This document shows positions 37,301 to 45,706 of a stretch of 64,000 nt of DNA, piece by piece (positions within the stretch are counted from its first letter, which is position 1; each line of letters starts with the position of its first letter). The notes beneath the pieces are model-generated. The model was given only the letters and a program-made list of their open reading frames with translations, did no database searches and had not been told where the DNA came from. Source of the stretch: UBA5072 sp963822145. Its GTDB lineage: Bacteria > Bacteroidota > Bacteroidia > Bacteroidales > UBA10428. The position numbers were made by a program, and so were the translations under genes. The stretch spans positions 186,001-250,000 of the forward strand of contig CAWGGG010000001.1 of assembly GCA_963822145.1 (NCBI GenBank), read 5' to 3'.

Positions 37301-40300
37301 TGGCGATGGTACCACCTATTCCTCCACAATCCCGGAAACCCTTTATCATGTATATGAGAATAATTCCGACAACGATACCACTTTCTACATCAACCTGGTA
37401 GCAACGAATACTTATGGATGCGCTGATTCTGTTCAGCGGTCTGTTTTCCTGTTCCCCCAGGTGGTGGCTGATTTCAACTTTGACAGTCCCAACCAGGGCT
37501 GCAACCCGCTGGATGTTTCGTTCTTGAATAATTCCAGGGGTGTGAATCTCGACTATATCTGGGACTTCGGTGATAAAACCTACTCTACCAGTCAGAATCC
37601 CCCGCCGAGGGTTTATAAGAATTCCACCGACAAGGATACCACCTATTTTGTAAACCTAACTGTAATGAACCTGGCCGGATGCGACAGCAGCATTACACGC
37701 ACTGTGCAGGTATATTCGAAGGTAACCGCTGATTTCGCCATTGAACGGCTCGACAGTTGCTCACCCTTTAAAATAACGGTCAATAATTTCTCTTCAGGAG
37801 GCATTACTGATTTCATCTGGAAATATACGCCTGTAGATTCCTTCACCCTGCATGACTTTTCTGATCCGGATATCCCGGCATACCGGAACCAGACCCTGTT
37901 GCCCATAAAATATCCCATTGTGCTGAGCACACGGAACATTCATGGCTGTTCGGCCCAGAAAAGCGACACCATCACGGTTTTCCCCGAAATGCATGCAGGT
38001 TTCCATCCCGATCTTACAGCGGGTTGTCAGCCCTTACCGGTGGGATTTATCAACAGCACCAATATCATCAGCGGAACATCCTTCTTCTGGGATTTTGATG
38101 ACGGAAAATATTCCAACCTGGCAACACCGCAAAAACATATTTACAGCAACCTCACCAATGCCAGCAGGTTGCACGATGTTAGGCTGGGAGCCACATCCCA
38201 GTTTGGTTGCTATGATGATACAACCATTACCGTGGAAGTGTATCCTTATATTTATGCCAAATTCACACTCGACCGTCCGGCGATATGCTCGGATGAACCC
38301 TTTACAATCGACAGGAACAGCTCGGCAGGCGCCATAAACCATTATTATTGGGACTATAACAACGATGGCACATCCGATGAAGATAAAACCGACCCCGTAT
38401 TTGATTATACCTATTCCAATACCGGCGACACGGATCTGAACCCGGTCATCGGACTAACGGTTACCAATGCCCAGGGTTGTGACACCTCATGGACTGAAAC
38501 CCTTGCGGTTCACCCCCAGGTTCGTGCAGCCTTTACAGTAGACCAGACAGAGGCCTGTTATCCACTGCCAACAACCTTTACCAACCTGTCAGCGCCATCT
38601 GTGCCGCTGAACTATTACTGGGACTTTGGTGACGGTTCAAGTTCCATCGGCATAGATCCTGTACATGCCTTTAAAAACTTCAGCCGGACCAGTGATCAGA
38701 TCTTTACCATACAGCTGACCGCTACTTCGGCATATGGCTGCGACAGCACTGTCTCCCGCCAGGTGACCATCCATCCCAAACCGCTCTCCGATTTTAATTT
38801 CCCATTGGCCGTGGATTGTCCGCCTTTTACCGTTCCTTTCACCAACAATTCCATGGGTACCAGCCTGGATTACACCTGGAACTTTGATAACGGAAATTCC
38901 AGCACCGACCTGAACCCCACTCAGACCTTTTACAACACGGGGTCAATCATTGAAGAAAAGAATATTTCCCTTATCGTGACCACCGATTTCAACTGCAGCG
39001 ATACAACCTTGAAACCGATCCGCATTTATCCCGGAGTGGAGACCAGTTTTGATGCCTCGGCCTGGAACGGTTGCAATCCCATGGAGATAACCCTAGATGG
39101 AACTGCTACGAATGAGAATGAATATTATTGGTATATTGACGGCAAGGTGATCAGCAATTACGAGGACCCCACCTACCGGTTTGTGAATGAATCACTTGCC
39201 GACAAAGTTTTCAATGTTCAGTTCATGGCGGTTTCCCTCAACGGTTGTACCGATGATACTACCCGGCAGATCACCATTTATCCGCAGCCACTGGCTGAGT
39301 TTTTGCCAAGTCCTCAGGTACAGGATTTCAACACTGCCACAGATATTACTGCTGTAACCCTGAATAACCTGACCAACAACCAGGCCATCTGGGAATATCA
39401 ATGGAATTATGGCGACGGAACAAGTTCTGCGCAATCGGCGGCTTCTTTTGTCAAGAATTACAGCATCTGGGGTGACATTAACAATGAAAACAGGATCCCC
39501 GTGAGTCTCATTGCCACCAATACCAGTCATACCGGTTGTTCCGATACCATATTGCATTATGTGATCATCAACCCGCCACTGCCAAGGGTTGACCTTGGAC
39601 CCGATATTTCCGGGTGCATGCCCCTGACCGTTCAGTTTCCTTCCACCACCAGGTACAATTATCCGGGAAGTTATCAATGGGATTTTGGCTATGAAGGTCA
39701 GACCTCCACCGATAACACACCGGTACCCCTGGTTTACGATACAGCCGGGGTGTATATCGTGCGCCTGGCGGTTCAGGGTGATGGCGGGTCAAACTGGGAT
39801 TATAAAAAAGTGACCGTTTATCCCAAGCCTTTAGTGAGCTTTTCTTTCACGCCGGATTATGCCTGGCTGGGTAGCCAGACTGAACCGGGCACCCCGATCA
39901 AATTCTTCAACACCACCCAGCAGGGCGTCAGCTACCTGTGGGAATTCGGGGACGGCAAAACCAGTAGTGAATTTCAGCCATTGCACGAATACATGGCCAC
40001 CGGCAGTTATTACATCACACTCACCGCGGAAAGCGGTGAAGGCTGCGAGGATTCGCGAACGCATGAAACACCGGTTGTCATTGACGGCCGGGGCAAAATG
40101 GAATTCCCGAATGCCATCACCATCTATCCGGGTGATCCCGCTGATGAATATTACAATCCCGGAGAACCTGATCCGCGCATATTCCGGCCGGTTTGCGAAG
40201 GCGTTGAGAAATACCGGCTTGAGATTTACAACCGCTGGGGCGAACTGATCTATATCAGTGAAGACGTAAACAAGGGCTGGAATGGATTCATAAAAGGATC

Positions 40301-40406
40301 CCCGGCTAAACAGGATGTTTATGTCTGGCGGGTAACGGCAACCTTCACCAATGGCAGGCCATATGTGGATGCCGGGGATGTTACCCTGCTGGTGCGACAA
40401 CCTTGA
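34368..40406 (+). CDS. Giant PKD-repeat surface protein with T9SS type B (gliding-associated) C-terminal domain
   Basis: About 2012 residues from the ATG at 34368, chosen so that the signal peptide (1-20) is at the N-terminus; a longer in-frame start adds nine residues. Residues about 20-500 resemble the N-terminal domain of IgGFc-binding-protein-like bacterial surface proteins. There follow about 15 PKD-type repeats of roughly 95 residues. Each carries an early Cys (GCSPF, GCNPL and the like) and, in most, a late Cys in a GCxDT block, so each module may hold a disulfide. The final 90 residues (RLEIYNRWGELIY, then DVYVWRV and LLVRQ) form the CHU_C-type T9SS type B domain. It is probably surface-displayed like SprB adhesins. 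The PorP/SprF gene right after it supports that. Confidence 0.93.
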   Translation: MKYRILTLILLFFSAFAGAQTDNLFWFAAPDISSVHGNVPKNGAPIYLHVTAVQATSVTISQPANPSFTPITFNLDELEHRSIQLDAIMGIDQIENYPQSLPQPPANIQKKAFKITSSPGDITVYYELDNYYNRDIFPLKGKNALGRDFYVSTQNYFPNGDYSGTAWSGFVVAATEPSTRVVIYPNDDWLYFNTNPGDSIVLTLNAGETFAFRAESTAPNRHINGVKVKSNKNIVITVYDDSMRKKNTNNVNCNSNLSYDTFGDQIIPTSLIGHEYIVMKGQVTVTNAPNCPADGGERIFITSTRPGTQIFIDGVLVTTLAGAGQVFSYQINNPTVHVYASEPVYINHITGFGGELGGAVLPTIDGCTGSYHVTFTRTPNTNDAFFINLMVRNDTTTGSPTKDQSIKNFTITSGGVTTPIPEAYFDYILGGTWAVLKKTAAVNAFIASKILPGNEARVSNSIARFHLGIINGGVSTGCKYGYFSDYKSDYVNAGIGGANATKLKTYCSFDPIHLVASGGKSYKWFGETNPADTAKLSSTTIADPYFSPEVGGFYKFGVHVLRECFGDTILHVGVYVVPGPVALFDVETVEGCSPFNAVFTNQSDTTKAVQNYWNFDTRYNTIVHQSSLTNPFTWSFPRNYTDSIQEYTVRLTVKGEFGMCPNTREKIIKVKPNIDAGFTADDNIGCNPLPVHFNDTSVGVIDTLNSYWDFVTYQQTYTPAVSYTFNNNHGNDTTYNVRLIAFSKFGCVDTAEYPVTVHPYINANFGMDNLTNCSPFTATINPLGSVGVDTFRWAIHDRQRVIMDSVFARDNYNSFVFNHNDDTQPNPDTLFVDMYGVNAFGCTDTAISKRLIIYPEVHTLFTISDHEICDSTNISFVNNSVGYNLLHEWELGDGSFLADSTGIGFTHRYFNRTTTAQDYQVRLVTTSDYFCSDTLTDTVTVYPFIKSNFSVDYSNNCSPLRVQLVNISKGAAQFNWDYGDGTTYSSTIPETLYHVYENNSDNDTTFYINLVATNTYGCADSVQRSVFLFPQVVADFNFDSPNQGCNPLDVSFLNNSRGVNLDYIWDFGDKTYSTSQNPPPRVYKNSTDKDTTYFVNLTVMNLAGCDSSITRTVQVYSKVTADFAIERLDSCSPFKITVNNFSSGGITDFIWKYTPVDSFTLHDFSDPDIPAYRNQTLLPIKYPIVLSTRNIHGCSAQKSDTITVFPEMHAGFHPDLTAGCQPLPVGFINSTNIISGTSFFWDFDDGKYSNLATPQKHIYSNLTNASRLHDVRLGATSQFGCYDDTTITVEVYPYIYAKFTLDRPAICSDEPFTIDRNSSAGAINHYYWDYNNDGTSDEDKTDPVFDYTYSNTGDTDLNPVIGLTVTNAQGCDTSWTETLAVHPQVRAAFTVDQTEACYPLPTTFTNLSAPSVPLNYYWDFGDGSSSIGIDPVHAFKNFSRTSDQIFTIQLTATSAYGCDSTVSRQVTIHPKPLSDFNFPLAVDCPPFTVPFTNNSMGTSLDYTWNFDNGNSSTDLNPTQTFYNTGSIIEEKNISLIVTTDFNCSDTTLKPIRIYPGVETSFDASAWNGCNPMEITLDGTATNENEYYWYIDGKVISNYEDPTYRFVNESLADKVFNVQFMAVSLNGCTDDTTRQITIYPQPLAEFLPSPQVQDFNTATDITAVTLNNLTNNQAIWEYQWNYGDGTSSAQSAASFVKNYSIWGDINNENRIPVSLIATNTSHTGCSDTILHYVIINPPLPRVDLGPDISGCMPLTVQFPSTTRYNYPGSYQWDFGYEGQTSTDNTPVPLVYDTAGVYIVRLAVQGDGGSNWDYKKVTVYPKPLVSFSFTPDYAWLGSQTEPGTPIKFFNTTQQGVSYLWEFGDGKTSSEFQPLHEYMATGSYYITLTAESGEGCEDSRTHETPVVIDGRGKMEFPNAITIYPGDPADEYYNPGEPDPRIFRPVCEGVEKYRLEIYNRWGELIYISEDVNKGWNGFIKGSPAKQDVYVWRVTATFTNGRPYVDAGDVTLLVRQP

Positions 40407-40505
40407 TCTACAAAAAAGACACTGTTATCAAATTTACCCTTGTTTTAACAACCCTATCCTGACGAAACCGTATTATAGCCAACTACCGATTAGTGAAGTT
40501 CAACC

Positions 40506-41477
40506 ATGCGCAGGCTATTCATCATATGCTTTTTCACCTGGATAGGAATTGCCGGAGCCACTGCTCAGGACCCTCAGTTTTCCCAGTTTTATTCCAATCC
40601 GCTTTACCTGGCCCCTTCATTCGCAGGAGCAGCACAGGCAAGCAGAATTTGCGCAAACTTCCGGGACCAGTGGATCAGCCTGCCCTCCACCTTTATGACA
40701 TATAGTTTCTCATATGACCATTACTTTTCAAATTTCAACAGCGGTATCGGCCTGCTGGCCTATAAAGATGCTGCAGGGAGCGGCCAGTTGGGAACCCTGA
40801 GCGTTGGGGTACAATATTCCTATAATTTCAAGATTGTCGAAACAGTATACGCACGGCCGGGACTTCATTTCTCCTACCGGGAACACGGCGTAGCATGGGA
40901 TAAGCTCAACTTCATCGATGAGGTTATGTACGGCGGCGGCGGTGCATCACAACCCGAGCCACTGGCAAAAACCAGGGATGTTGACCTGGCTTTGTCCACC
41001 CTGGTCTATTCCAAAAGAGTATGGGCAGGGGTTACGGTGGATCATATTCTCACGCCCAACGTATCTCTCTATGCCGATGAAAGCAAAGTACCGGTAAAGG
41101 TTTCAGTTTTCGGAGGCATTGAACTGGTGCGGAAAGGACGTCTTTTAAAACCCCTGGAAGAAACCATGACGCTGGCCTATCTTTTTAAGACCCAGGGGCC
41201 CTATACCCAGCTCGACCTGGGTGTATACTGGCATAAGAATCCCCTGGTGCTGGGCATCTGGTACAGGGGTATCCCACCCTTCAACTCACAGCGCGGTGAT
41301 GCCCTGATTATTCTGGTGGGCTACAAAACCAAAAGCTTCAACGTAGGTTACAGTTACGATCTTACCATTTCCAATCTCATCGGTCAGGCTCTGGGCTCTC
41401 ATGAGATATCCATGAGCTATAAATTCGCCTTCCCCCGGCGCACCAAGAAGGGCGAGGTACCCTGCCCTGAGTTTTGA
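40506..41477 (+). CDS. PorP/SprF-family outer membrane protein
   Basis: 323 residues, with a signal peptide (about 1-20, ending ATAQD) and a predicted outer membrane beta-barrel. It opens with the family signature DPQFSQFYSNPLYLAPSFAGAAQ, and shows the conserved FRDQW block (NFRDQWISLPSTFMTYS) and the repeating aromatic-strand pattern to the C-terminus. PorP/SprF proteins help specific T9SS type B cargo (SprB-like) reach the surface. It starts 99 bp after the PKD type B gene on the same strand, so it is probably the dedicated partner of that protein. A second family member lies at 48646. Confidence 0.95.
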   Translation: MRRLFIICFFTWIGIAGATAQDPQFSQFYSNPLYLAPSFAGAAQASRICANFRDQWISLPSTFMTYSFSYDHYFSNFNSGIGLLAYKDAAGSGQLGTLSVGVQYSYNFKIVETVYARPGLHFSYREHGVAWDKLNFIDEVMYGGGGASQPEPLAKTRDVDLALSTLVYSKRVWAGVTVDHILTPNVSLYADESKVPVKVSVFGGIELVRKGRLLKPLEETMTLAYLFKTQGPYTQLDLGVYWHKNPLVLGIWYRGIPPFNSQRGDALIILVGYKTKSFNVGYSYDLTISNLIGQALGSHEISMSYKFAFPRRTKKGEVPCPEF

Positions 41478-41500
41478 TTATAAATATTTCCGCTATTTTT

Positions 41501-41529
41501 TTTGTTGTAAGTTTAAAAATTTATATTTG
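41501..41529 (+). promoter_or_regulatory. Promoter of the OmpH-like gene
   Basis: TTTG at 41501-41504, a 17-bp spacer, and TATATTTG at 41522-41529, perfect in both boxes. The start codon at 41562 would be about 28 nt into the transcript. Confidence 0.68.
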
Positions 41530-41561
41530 CTACCCAATTGGTAAATATAAAAGCCCTAACA

Positions 41562-42170
41562 ATGAAAAGACTTCCGCTTGTTTTAAATATCCTGCTGGCT
41601 GTTGCTGTGATCGTGCTGTATGTTTTGCATTTCACCGGTATAGGCACCTCCAAGAAACCTTCAGATTCTGCAATACTCGCAGGAACAGCCGATGGCACTG
41701 ATATTTTCTATGTTCAGATCGACTCGGTCATCAGCAAGTTTGACATGGCCACCGATCTCTCCAGCGAGCTTGAAACCAAATATAATTCCTCTGAAGCAGC
41801 GCTCAAGTCGAGGCAGGAATCCTACCAGAAAGATGTCAGTGATTATCAATACAAGGTACAGCGTGGCCTCGTAACCCGTACCGATGCCCAGGCCATCGAA
41901 CAACAATTATACACCAAACAGCAGGACCTGCTTAAACTCCAGCAGGACTTGAGTAGTGAAATAACTGAGAAACAGACTGTTATGAACAGGCAGGTGATCA
42001 ATGCCATTATGGAATACCTGAAGGAAAACAGTAGCCAGTTTAATTACAAGTATGTGCTTGGTACTTCATTCGGAGGCAATATTCTCTATGCCAACGACAG
42101 TCTTGATATTACCAGTAATATAGTAAAAGGACTGAACGAACAATACCAGAAGTCCAGGAAGAAGGAATAG
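41562..42170 (+). CDS. OmpH/Skp-like periplasmic chaperone
   Basis: 202 residues from the ATG at 41562; the longer TTG start at 41538 is rejected because it is too close to the promoter. An N-terminal membrane anchor or uncleaved signal (about 5-24) is followed by a beta strand (DIFYVQIDSVISKFDMATDLSSELE) and a long coiled coil (about 75-150, KSRQESYQKDVSDYQYKVQ and so on). A returning strand includes YKYVLGTSFGGNILYAND. This is the Skp/OmpH layout: a beta body with helical arms that hold unfolded outer membrane proteins in the periplasm. The glycosyltransferase gene follows 11 bp after it. Confidence 0.88.
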   Translation: MKRLPLVLNILLAVAVIVLYVLHFTGIGTSKKPSDSAILAGTADGTDIFYVQIDSVISKFDMATDLSSELETKYNSSEAALKSRQESYQKDVSDYQYKVQRGLVTRTDAQAIEQQLYTKQQDLLKLQQDLSSEITEKQTVMNRQVINAIMEYLKENSSQFNYKYVLGTSFGGNILYANDSLDITSNIVKGLNEQYQKSRKKE

Positions 42171-42181
42171 TTCTATTCCGG

Positions 42182-43450
42182 ATGGGCTTTGCTGATTCAT
42201 ACCTCCAAAAACAAAAGGGGTTCAGCCCGGTTTTTACCGATCTTCCGTCAGAAAAGCTCAGGTATGCTGTAGTAATACCCGCCTACTGCGAACCTGGTAT
42301 TTGCGGTGCTCTTGAATCGCTGTGGAACTGTAAACGGCCTCAAGGACACATTGAGGTGATCCTTGTTGTGAACGCCCCTGAAGATGCAACCCCAGCTGTC
42401 AGATCCGCTAACCTTGACACGCTGAAGAACGCTGCTGAATGGATCCGGGAGCACAACGATCCGGTCGTGCGCTTTTTATTAATAGACCGGACTTCCATGC
42501 CTGCACGTGATGCAGGAGTTGGACTGGCAAGAAAAACAGGAATGGATGAGGCTTTGTTCCGGTTCAGCCAGGTTGATCAGCCACACGGCTTTATCCTGAG
42601 CTTTGATGCCGACAGCCATTGCGATGACAATTACTTCCTGGCCATTGAAGAAGCAATCACAGCAAATCCAGTCCTGAACGGCCTGGATATTTATTTCGAA
42701 CATCCGATTTCGGGAACCGGCTTTCCGGAAAGCATTTATCGCGGTATAACCGAATATGAGCTTCACCTGCGTTGTCTGAACCTCTTCCTCCGCTATTCAG
42801 GCTTTCTCTATGCCTACCATACCATCGGTTCCTGTTTCGGCGTAAGGGCTGATGCTTATGCAGCCCAGGGGGGGATGAGCAAAAGAAAAGCCGGTGAAGA
42901 TTTCTACTTCCTGCATAAAATCATTCCACTGGGTCAATTTGCCGAGATAAATACAACCCGGGTTGTGCCATCGCCCAGAATATCTGACCGCGTACCGTTT
43001 GGCACCGGAGCGGCTATGGGGAAATACGTCTCATCGGAGTTGGAAGGCATAATGACCTATGCCCCGGAGAGCTATCTTTTGCTCCGAACCTTTTTTCAAC
43101 AGGCAGCTCAACTCTATAAAAGAGACCCCGTTGAAACAGCCGATTCCTTGCATCAGCTGCCCGGTATTCTGCCTGAATACCTCGAGGAGCTCCATGCTGT
43201 GGAAGCCATAGGAGAAATCAATGCCAACTGCAGCTCCCCTTCCTCATTTATAAACCGCTTTTACAGGTGGTTCGACGCCTTCCGGATCGTGAAATTCCTG
43301 AACCATGCCAGCAGCAGTGTTTATGGCAAAGTACCAGTTCGTGAAGCAGCCCTGCAGTATTTGAAGATCACCTGCTATCCTTTACAAGATGAATCGATAA
43401 GCAACTTTGAATTGTTGATGCTTTTTAGAAAATTTGAAAGAGGATTTTAA
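42182..43450 (+). CDS. Glycosyltransferase family 2-like protein
   Basis: 422 residues, with no signal peptide or clear membrane segment. The first 230 residues form a GT-A fold: YAVVIPAYCEPG (near 29-40), VILVVNAPEDA (near 62), RDAGVGLARKTGMDEA near 112, and the metal-binding DADSHCDD near 140. The acceptor half is longer than usual (about 230-422) and helical. The sugar donor and acceptor cannot be told. It is 11 bp downstream of the OmpH-like gene, so probably co-transcribed from the 41501 promoter. The cell-division gene ftsB is convergent on its 3' side. Confidence 0.82.
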   Translation: MGFADSYLQKQKGFSPVFTDLPSEKLRYAVVIPAYCEPGICGALESLWNCKRPQGHIEVILVVNAPEDATPAVRSANLDTLKNAAEWIREHNDPVVRFLLIDRTSMPARDAGVGLARKTGMDEALFRFSQVDQPHGFILSFDADSHCDDNYFLAIEEAITANPVLNGLDIYFEHPISGTGFPESIYRGITEYELHLRCLNLFLRYSGFLYAYHTIGSCFGVRADAYAAQGGMSKRKAGEDFYFLHKIIPLGQFAEINTTRVVPSPRISDRVPFGTGAAMGKYVSSELEGIMTYAPESYLLLRTFFQQAAQLYKRDPVETADSLHQLPGILPEYLEELHAVEAIGEINANCSSPSSFINRFYRWFDAFRIVKFLNHASSSVYGKVPVREAALQYLKITCYPLQDESISNFELLMLFRKFERGF

Positions 43451-43460
43451 CAGTGATAAG

Positions 43461-43814
43461 CTAGTCTTCCACTATAACAAAAATATCCTCATTATCCTTC
43501 TTCATCAGGTATTGTTCGCGGGCAAACTTTTCCAGATTCTCGTTGTTGGTCTTTAGCTCATTGATCCGCTTCTTGTCTTCCTCGATCTTTTTCTGGTAGT
43601 ATTCTTTTTCCTGCAGCAGTTGATTGTAATCGCGTGTAAGTTTACGACGTTCCGACAGGCTATTCTGGTCGAACAGCAACAACCATAACAGGAATATCAG
43701 CGCTGTAAACACATATTTATTGCGCAGGGTGATGCCTGCTTTTGAATTACGGAACCAAAGCCAACGGTCAGTAAGGGTCTTTGCCGCATTCGTAATATGT
43801 TGATGTAATCCCAC
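43461..43814 (-). CDS. FtsB/DivIC-like septum formation initiator
   Basis: 117 residues from a GTG at 43814. The frame is open upstream to an ATG at 43895, but a -7 box (TAATTTTG, complement of 43833-43840) lies between, so translation probably begins at the GTG or close to it. The protein has one membrane segment (about 34-50, YVFTALIFLLWLLLF), a coiled coil (about 55-100), and the closing NLEKFAREQYLMKKDNEDIFVI, the LExxAREKYxMKxxxExVFxI motif that marks FtsB/DivIC. FtsB/DivIC binds FtsL and FtsQ in the divisome. Topology: short cytoplasmic N-terminus, periplasmic coiled coil. Confidence 0.88.
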   Translation of the reverse strand: MGLHQHITNAAKTLTDRWLWFRNSKAGITLRNKYVFTALIFLLWLLLFDQNSLSERRKLTRDYNQLLQEKEYYQKKIEEDKKRINELKTNNENLEKFAREQYLMKKDNEDIFVIVED

Positions 43815-43832
43815 GGATATTGATTGTAGTAA

Positions 43833-43840
43833 CAAAATTA
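43833..43840 (-). promoter_or_regulatory. -7 box upstream of the ftsB-like gene
   Basis: TAATTTTG on the minus strand is a perfect TAnnTTTG match, 19 bp before the GTG start at 43814. I find no good TTG at the standard distance upstream, so this is half a promoter. Confidence 0.4.
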
Positions 43841-43913
43841 AAAATATGCGGGGATATGAAATCACATGTTGTCGAACATTTATCAACAGATCCAAGATGA
43901 AAGATCCAGAAAG

Positions 43914-43980
43914 GAAGATCGAAGAAAATTATGCTTTAGCATGTCTCTGATCTTAAATCTTCGATCTTCGATCTTAGATC
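43914..43980. repeat. Inverted and tandem GATCTTC repeat between ftsB-like gene and pruA
   Basis: GAAGATCGAAGA (43914-43925) is exactly inverted as TCTTCGATCTTC (43958-43969). The loop contains a small ATGC-TTTA-GCAT hairpin. The right arm is part of a GATCTT(C/A) run to 43980, with five GATC sites in total nearby. It could form a large hairpin, or arise from repeat expansion. Confidence 0.5.
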
Positions 43981-44032
43981 ACGGATCATGGAATGAATAA
44001 TAAATATCATTTTTTAGTCATCTTTACTATGG

Positions 44033-44051
44033 TACTTTTGTAAAAAAGGAG
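44033..44051 (+). promoter_or_regulatory. -7 box and ribosome site of pruA
   Basis: TACTTTTG at 44033-44040 is a perfect TAnnTTTG box. AAGGAG at 44046-44051, 8 bp before the ATG at 44060, is the strongest Shine-Dalgarno sequence of the window and decides the start. No clear TTG is seen 17-23 bp upstream. Confidence 0.45.
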
Positions 44052-44059
44052 ATAAAACC

Positions 44060-45706
44060 ATGTTAGCCACCGGATTCTTTAATGTTCCAAATCCCCAGAA
44101 TGAACCCGTATTAAGCTATGCACCCGGGACCCGGGAACGGGATGAGTTAAAAAAGCAAATCAGGGAATATCGTGAAAACCTGATGGATATCCCCATGTTT
44201 ATCGGAGGAAAAGAAATCAGAACCGGTGAACTTGTTGAAATACATCCGCCGCATGACCACCAGCACCTGTTGGGCCATTATCACCAGGGTAGTGAAAAGG
44301 AGGTCAAGATGGCCGTTGATGCCGCACTCAAGGCCCGTGAGGCCTGGGCCTCCCTGCCCTGGGAAGAACGCGCCTCGGTTTTTCTGAAAGCTGCTGACCT
44401 GCTTTCAGGTCCATACCGGCAGAAAATCAATGCTGCCACCATGCTTGGCCAGAGTAAGAATATTTACCAGGCAGAGATTGATGCCGCCTGCGAATTAACT
44501 GACTTTCTCCGGTTCAATGTTAAATACATGACCGATCTGTACAAGTACCAGCCTTATTCTCCTCCGGGTGTATGGAACCGCATGGAGTGGAGGCCCCTGG
44601 AAGGCTTCGTTTTTGCCCTCACGCCTTTCAATTTTACCTCCATCGCAGGAAATTTACCTACAGCACCGGCTATCCTCGGTAATGTGGTGGTATGGAAGCC
44701 CTCCAAAGCTCAGGTTTATTCTGCCAGTGTCATCATGGATCTGCTCAGGGAGGCAGGTCTTCCCGACGGGGTGATCAACCTGGTATTCGCTTCCGGACCG
44801 GTGGTGAGCAAGGTGGTCCTTTCCCACCCCTACTTCGCCGGCATCCATTACACCGGATCAACCGAAGTTTTTCAGACCATCTGGAAAACCATCGGTGACA
44901 ACATTTACAATTATCATACCTATCCCCGTGTGGTGGGGGAAACCGGGGGAAAAGACTTCGTTATGGTGCACGAATCATCCGATCCGGGCCAGGTGGTTAC
45001 TGCCATATCACGGGGTGCTTTTGAATACCAGGGACAAAAATGTTCCGCTGTATCACGGGTTTACATTCCGGATACCTTATGGCCCACCATTAAAGAAATG
45101 TTGCTGGCCGACCTGGCTTCTTTCAGCATGGGGGGCCCTGAAGATTTTTCGAATTTCATAAACGCAGTGATCGATGAAGGCTCCTTCACCAAGCTGAAAC
45201 GTGTCATCGACCGCATTAAAAGGGAGAAACAGGCCAGGATCATCTCGGGTGGAAAAACCTATAAGGGTACCGGTTACTTTATTGAACCTACGGTTGTGCT
45301 GGCCAATGACCCTATGTACTTTGCCATGCAGGAGGAATTCTTCGGTCCGATCCTCACCATTTATGTATATCCCGCAAAAAAATTCCTGGAGACGCTGGAT
45401 ATATGTGATAAGACTTCGATTTATGCGCTTACCGGTTCAATTTTTGCCCGTGAACGTGAAATTATCGAACTGGCCTCCAGGAAACTTATTAATGCAGCCG
45501 GCAATTTCTATATCAACGACAAACCTACCGGCGCTGTGGTAGGTCAGCAGCCTTTTGGAGGAAGTCGTGGTTCCGGAACCAATGATAAGGCAGGTTCTGT
45601 ACTCAATCTCATCCGGTGGCTGTCTCCCCGTTCGGTTAAGGAGACCTTTGTTCCTCCGGTGAATTACAGGTACCCATTTATGTTGAAAGACAAGCTTTTA
45701 CAGTAA
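44060..45706 (+). CDS. pruA: L-glutamate gamma-semialdehyde dehydrogenase (PruA)
   Basis: 548 residues. It oxidises glutamate semialdehyde (from pyrroline-5-carboxylate) to glutamate with NAD+, the second step of proline catabolism, in the cytoplasm. The aldehyde dehydrogenase fold shows FALTPFNFTSIAGNLPTAPAILGN (near 190), the NAD-binding block KPSKAQVYSA near 215, ETGGKDFVMV near 294 with the general-base Glu, and the nucleophile Cys328 in YQGQKCSAVSR. The closing GGSRGSGTNDKAGS block near 500 is also present. This is the eukaryotic/Bacteroidota-type P5C dehydrogenase of about 545 residues. The partner, proline dehydrogenase, is at 28288. The 3' end overlaps murF by 9 bp on the opposite strand. 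Confidence 0.96.
   Translation: MLATGFFNVPNPQNEPVLSYAPGTRERDELKKQIREYRENLMDIPMFIGGKEIRTGELVEIHPPHDHQHLLGHYHQGSEKEVKMAVDAALKAREAWASLPWEERASVFLKAADLLSGPYRQKINAATMLGQSKNIYQAEIDAACELTDFLRFNVKYMTDLYKYQPYSPPGVWNRMEWRPLEGFVFALTPFNFTSIAGNLPTAPAILGNVVVWKPSKAQVYSASVIMDLLREAGLPDGVINLVFASGPVVSKVVLSHPYFAGIHYTGSTEVFQTIWKTIGDNIYNYHTYPRVVGETGGKDFVMVHESSDPGQVVTAISRGAFEYQGQKCSAVSRVYIPDTLWPTIKEMLLADLASFSMGGPEDFSNFINAVIDEGSFTKLKRVIDRIKREKQARIISGGKTYKGTGYFIEPTVVLANDPMYFAMQEEFFGPILTIYVYPAKKFLETLDICDKTSIYALTGSIFAREREIIELASRKLINAAGNFYINDKPTGAVVGQQPFGGSRGSGTNDKAGSVLNLIRWLSPRSVKETFVPPVNYRYPFMLKDKLLQ

Noticed and set aside
43815..43895. N-terminal extension of the FtsB-like protein (ATG at 43895)
   Set aside because: It spans a consensus -7 box, has no family match and would give an atypically long protein.
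28288..45706. Proline dehydrogenase and pruA as one operon
   Set aside because: They lie 15 kb apart on opposite strands with unrelated genes between.
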